Source of the DNA: Facklamia sp964471435
Lineage (GTDB): Bacteria > Bacillota > Bacilli > Lactobacillales > Aerococcaceae
DNA length: 5,357 bases
Direction: 5' to 3'
Assembly (NCBI GenBank): GCA_964471435.1
Contig: CAYYGA010000088.1
Location: 1-5,357, forward strand
Shown: in pieces, positions 4,825 through 5,357 of the stretch
How the letters are laid out: each line of letters starts with the position of its first letter
Numbering within the stretch: position 1 is the stretch's first letter
Translations under genes and position numbers: made by a program
The notes under the pieces: generated by a model
The model's database searches: none
Seen by the model: the letters and a program-made list of their open reading frames with translations, nothing else
Told to the model about the DNA's origin: nothing

Positions 4825-5123
4825 GAAAAGTAGGGGGCATGAGTTTTTAGCTGCAGATTAATGAGAATTTGTGGTTTTTTAGCTTATTTTAAGTTAATCA
4901 ACTTACGCTTCATTGAAAGGAAGCTTCGAGAATTCATTCAATACTTTTCTCCTTACCATTATTTAATAATCTTGTGGTGTTTTGTCTAAAATAAAGGGGG
5001 AGTTAACTATAAAATTATTATTGGAATGGGGAACTTCTCCTAAGAGATGTTTCTTTTAGAGACTTTGTGGGGGTTTAATAGAATATAATAAAAAAGAAAA
5101 ATTCCACTGAAAGGGTGGGAAAA
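4825..5123 (+). promoter_or_regulatory. Long 5' leader with several potential hairpins
   Basis: If the promoter at 4790-4818 is used, this region is transcribed ahead of the surface-protein gene. Potential stems are: TAAGTT/AACTTA (4890-4895 with 4900-4905); GCTTC/GAAGC (4907-4911 with 4920-4924); a nine-pair stem with two G-U pairs, GGGGGAGTT (4996-5004) with AACTTCTCC (5032-5040); CTAAGAGA/TCTTTTAG (5040-5047 with 5052-5059, one G-U); and a hairpin over the ribosome binding site (5102-5121). None is followed by a T-tract, so I see no terminator. I recognise no known riboswitch class. The leader may control translation or RNA stability; that is inference. Confidence 0.4.
5102..5121 (+). promoter_or_regulatory. 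Hairpin that would sequester the ribosome binding site of the 5124 gene
   Basis: TTCC (5102-5105) pairs with GGAA (5118-5121), and after a bulged G (5117) ACT (5106-5108) pairs with GGT (5114-5116), closing a GAAAG loop. The right arm is the Shine-Dalgarno region (AAGGGTGGG, 5111-5119), five bases from the start codon. Folding would limit ribosome access. The stem is short, so it could be dynamic or incidental. Confidence 0.35.
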
Positions 5124-5357
5124 ATGAAAAAAACAAATCGAACCTATGAATTTAAAGATAAAACGATAAAAGTGACAGCAGTATTACTACTATCCTCTGC
5201 TGTGATGCTCTTATCGCAGGCATCGGTTCAGGCGCAGGACATAGTTCCTCCTGTTAATGAAGAGATAAAATCAACCCAAGTCGAAGACAATAAAATTAAT
5301 ATTGAAGTGAATGAAGTAAGAGAAGCAGAAGATGAAACAACACAAGAAGATGAAGCT
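5124..5357 (+). CDS. Secreted or surface protein, N-terminal part (runs off the right edge)
   Basis: The first 78 codons of an exported protein, open to the end of the window. ATG 5124 follows AAGGGTGGG (5111-5119). Residues 1-37 make a Sec signal peptide: a long basic/charged n-region (MKKTNRTYEFKDKTIK), a hydrophobic core (VTAVLLLSSAVMLL) and a likely signal peptidase I site after Val-Gln-Ala37. There is no lipobox cysteine. The mature start is low in hydrophobic residues and rich in Glu, Asp, Gln and Thr (VNEVREAEDETTQEDEA at 62-78), typical of the linker at the head of large Gram-positive surface proteins. No domain is visible, so adhesin, wall hydrolase or other roles cannot be told apart. 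The cre-overlapped promoter and long leader upstream suggest expression when preferred sugars are scarce. A fragment this short does not allow a family assignment. Confidence 0.82.
   Translation, partial: MKKTNRTYEFKDKTIKVTAVLLLSSAVMLLSQASVQAQDIVPPVNEEIKSTQVEDNKINIEVNEVREAEDETTQEDEA

Larger units (their letters stand above)
4107..5123. other. Gene-poor 1-kb region between the YtxH gene and the surface-protein gene
   Basis: No intact gene of ordinary length can be supported here on either strand. It contains the YtxH promoter region (to about 4170), a stop-rich stretch (4170-4460) with a 12-base palindrome and an inverted repeat, and a promoter-like element with another inverted repeat (4471-4521). 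Then come a probable AzlC remnant (4613-4702), a cre-overlapped promoter (4790-4818) and a long leader with hairpins (about 4825-5123). A T8 run at 4372-4379 has no good stem immediately before it. The content suggests a decayed locus followed by the regulatory region of the next gene. Confidence 0.7.

Noticed and set aside
4861..4989. A 42-codon + strand frame (starts MRICGFLAYFKLINLRFIER) inside the leader
   Set aside because: No Shine-Dalgarno precedes the ATG, and the peptide resembles no family I know. It could still be a leader peptide, but the sequence does not support calling a gene.
5110..5121. AAAGGGTGGGAA resembling the start of the T-box antiterminator motif (AGGGTGGNACCGCG)
   Set aside because: The ACCGCG half is absent, there is no terminator after it, and the bases form the Shine-Dalgarno of the gene at 5124.
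1..5357. CRISPR arrays, tRNA or rRNA genes, complete insertion sequences, prophage or defence genes
   Set aside because: Looked for on both strands; no repeat-spacer pattern, no cloverleaf-type sequence and no transposase or nuclease motifs were seen.

Overview
The window is AT-rich Firmicutes DNA with strong AAGGAG-type ribosome binding sites, CcpA-type cre elements, a YtxH protein and an AlsS-like carboligase. Together these suggest a lactic acid bacterium of the order Lactobacillales, perhaps Enterococcaceae or Carnobacteriaceae. That placement is inference; the sequence contains no marker that fixes the genus.

Left part (1-2798, all + strand). After a short non-coding stretch with a cre-like site come three genes: a 117-aa protein of unknown function (194-547), a small lipoprotein with a predicted Ig-like fold (669-1118), and a 544-aa thiamine-diphosphate enzyme of the acetolactate synthase/AlsS type (1164-2798). 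The lipoprotein and the enzyme are 45 bases apart with no convincing terminator between them, so co-transcription is possible. No acetolactate decarboxylase or acetolactate synthase small subunit lies in the window.

Middle part (2872-4100). A general-stress flavin-binding protein of the pyridoxamine-phosphate-oxidase-like family (+ strand) converges on a YtxH-domain membrane-anchored protein (- strand). Each has its own hairpin terminator in the shared 3' gap. Both are of types usually linked to general stress or cell-envelope stress.

Right part (4107-5357). About 1 kb has no convincing intact gene. It holds several short inverted repeats, a promoter-like element, and what looks like the broken start of an AzlC-type branched-chain amino acid exporter gene (4613-4702). 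It ends with a well-formed promoter whose -35 box lies inside a cre site that fully matches the consensus (4790-4818). This promoter appears to drive a roughly 300-base leader with several potential hairpins, one of which would cover the ribosome binding site. The leader is followed by the start of a secreted, acidic surface protein that runs off the right edge.

Nothing here is demonstrably a new system. The most interesting parts are the catabolite-controlled, long-leader surface-protein gene, the AzlC remnant, and the sequence differences in the thiamine-diphosphate enzyme.
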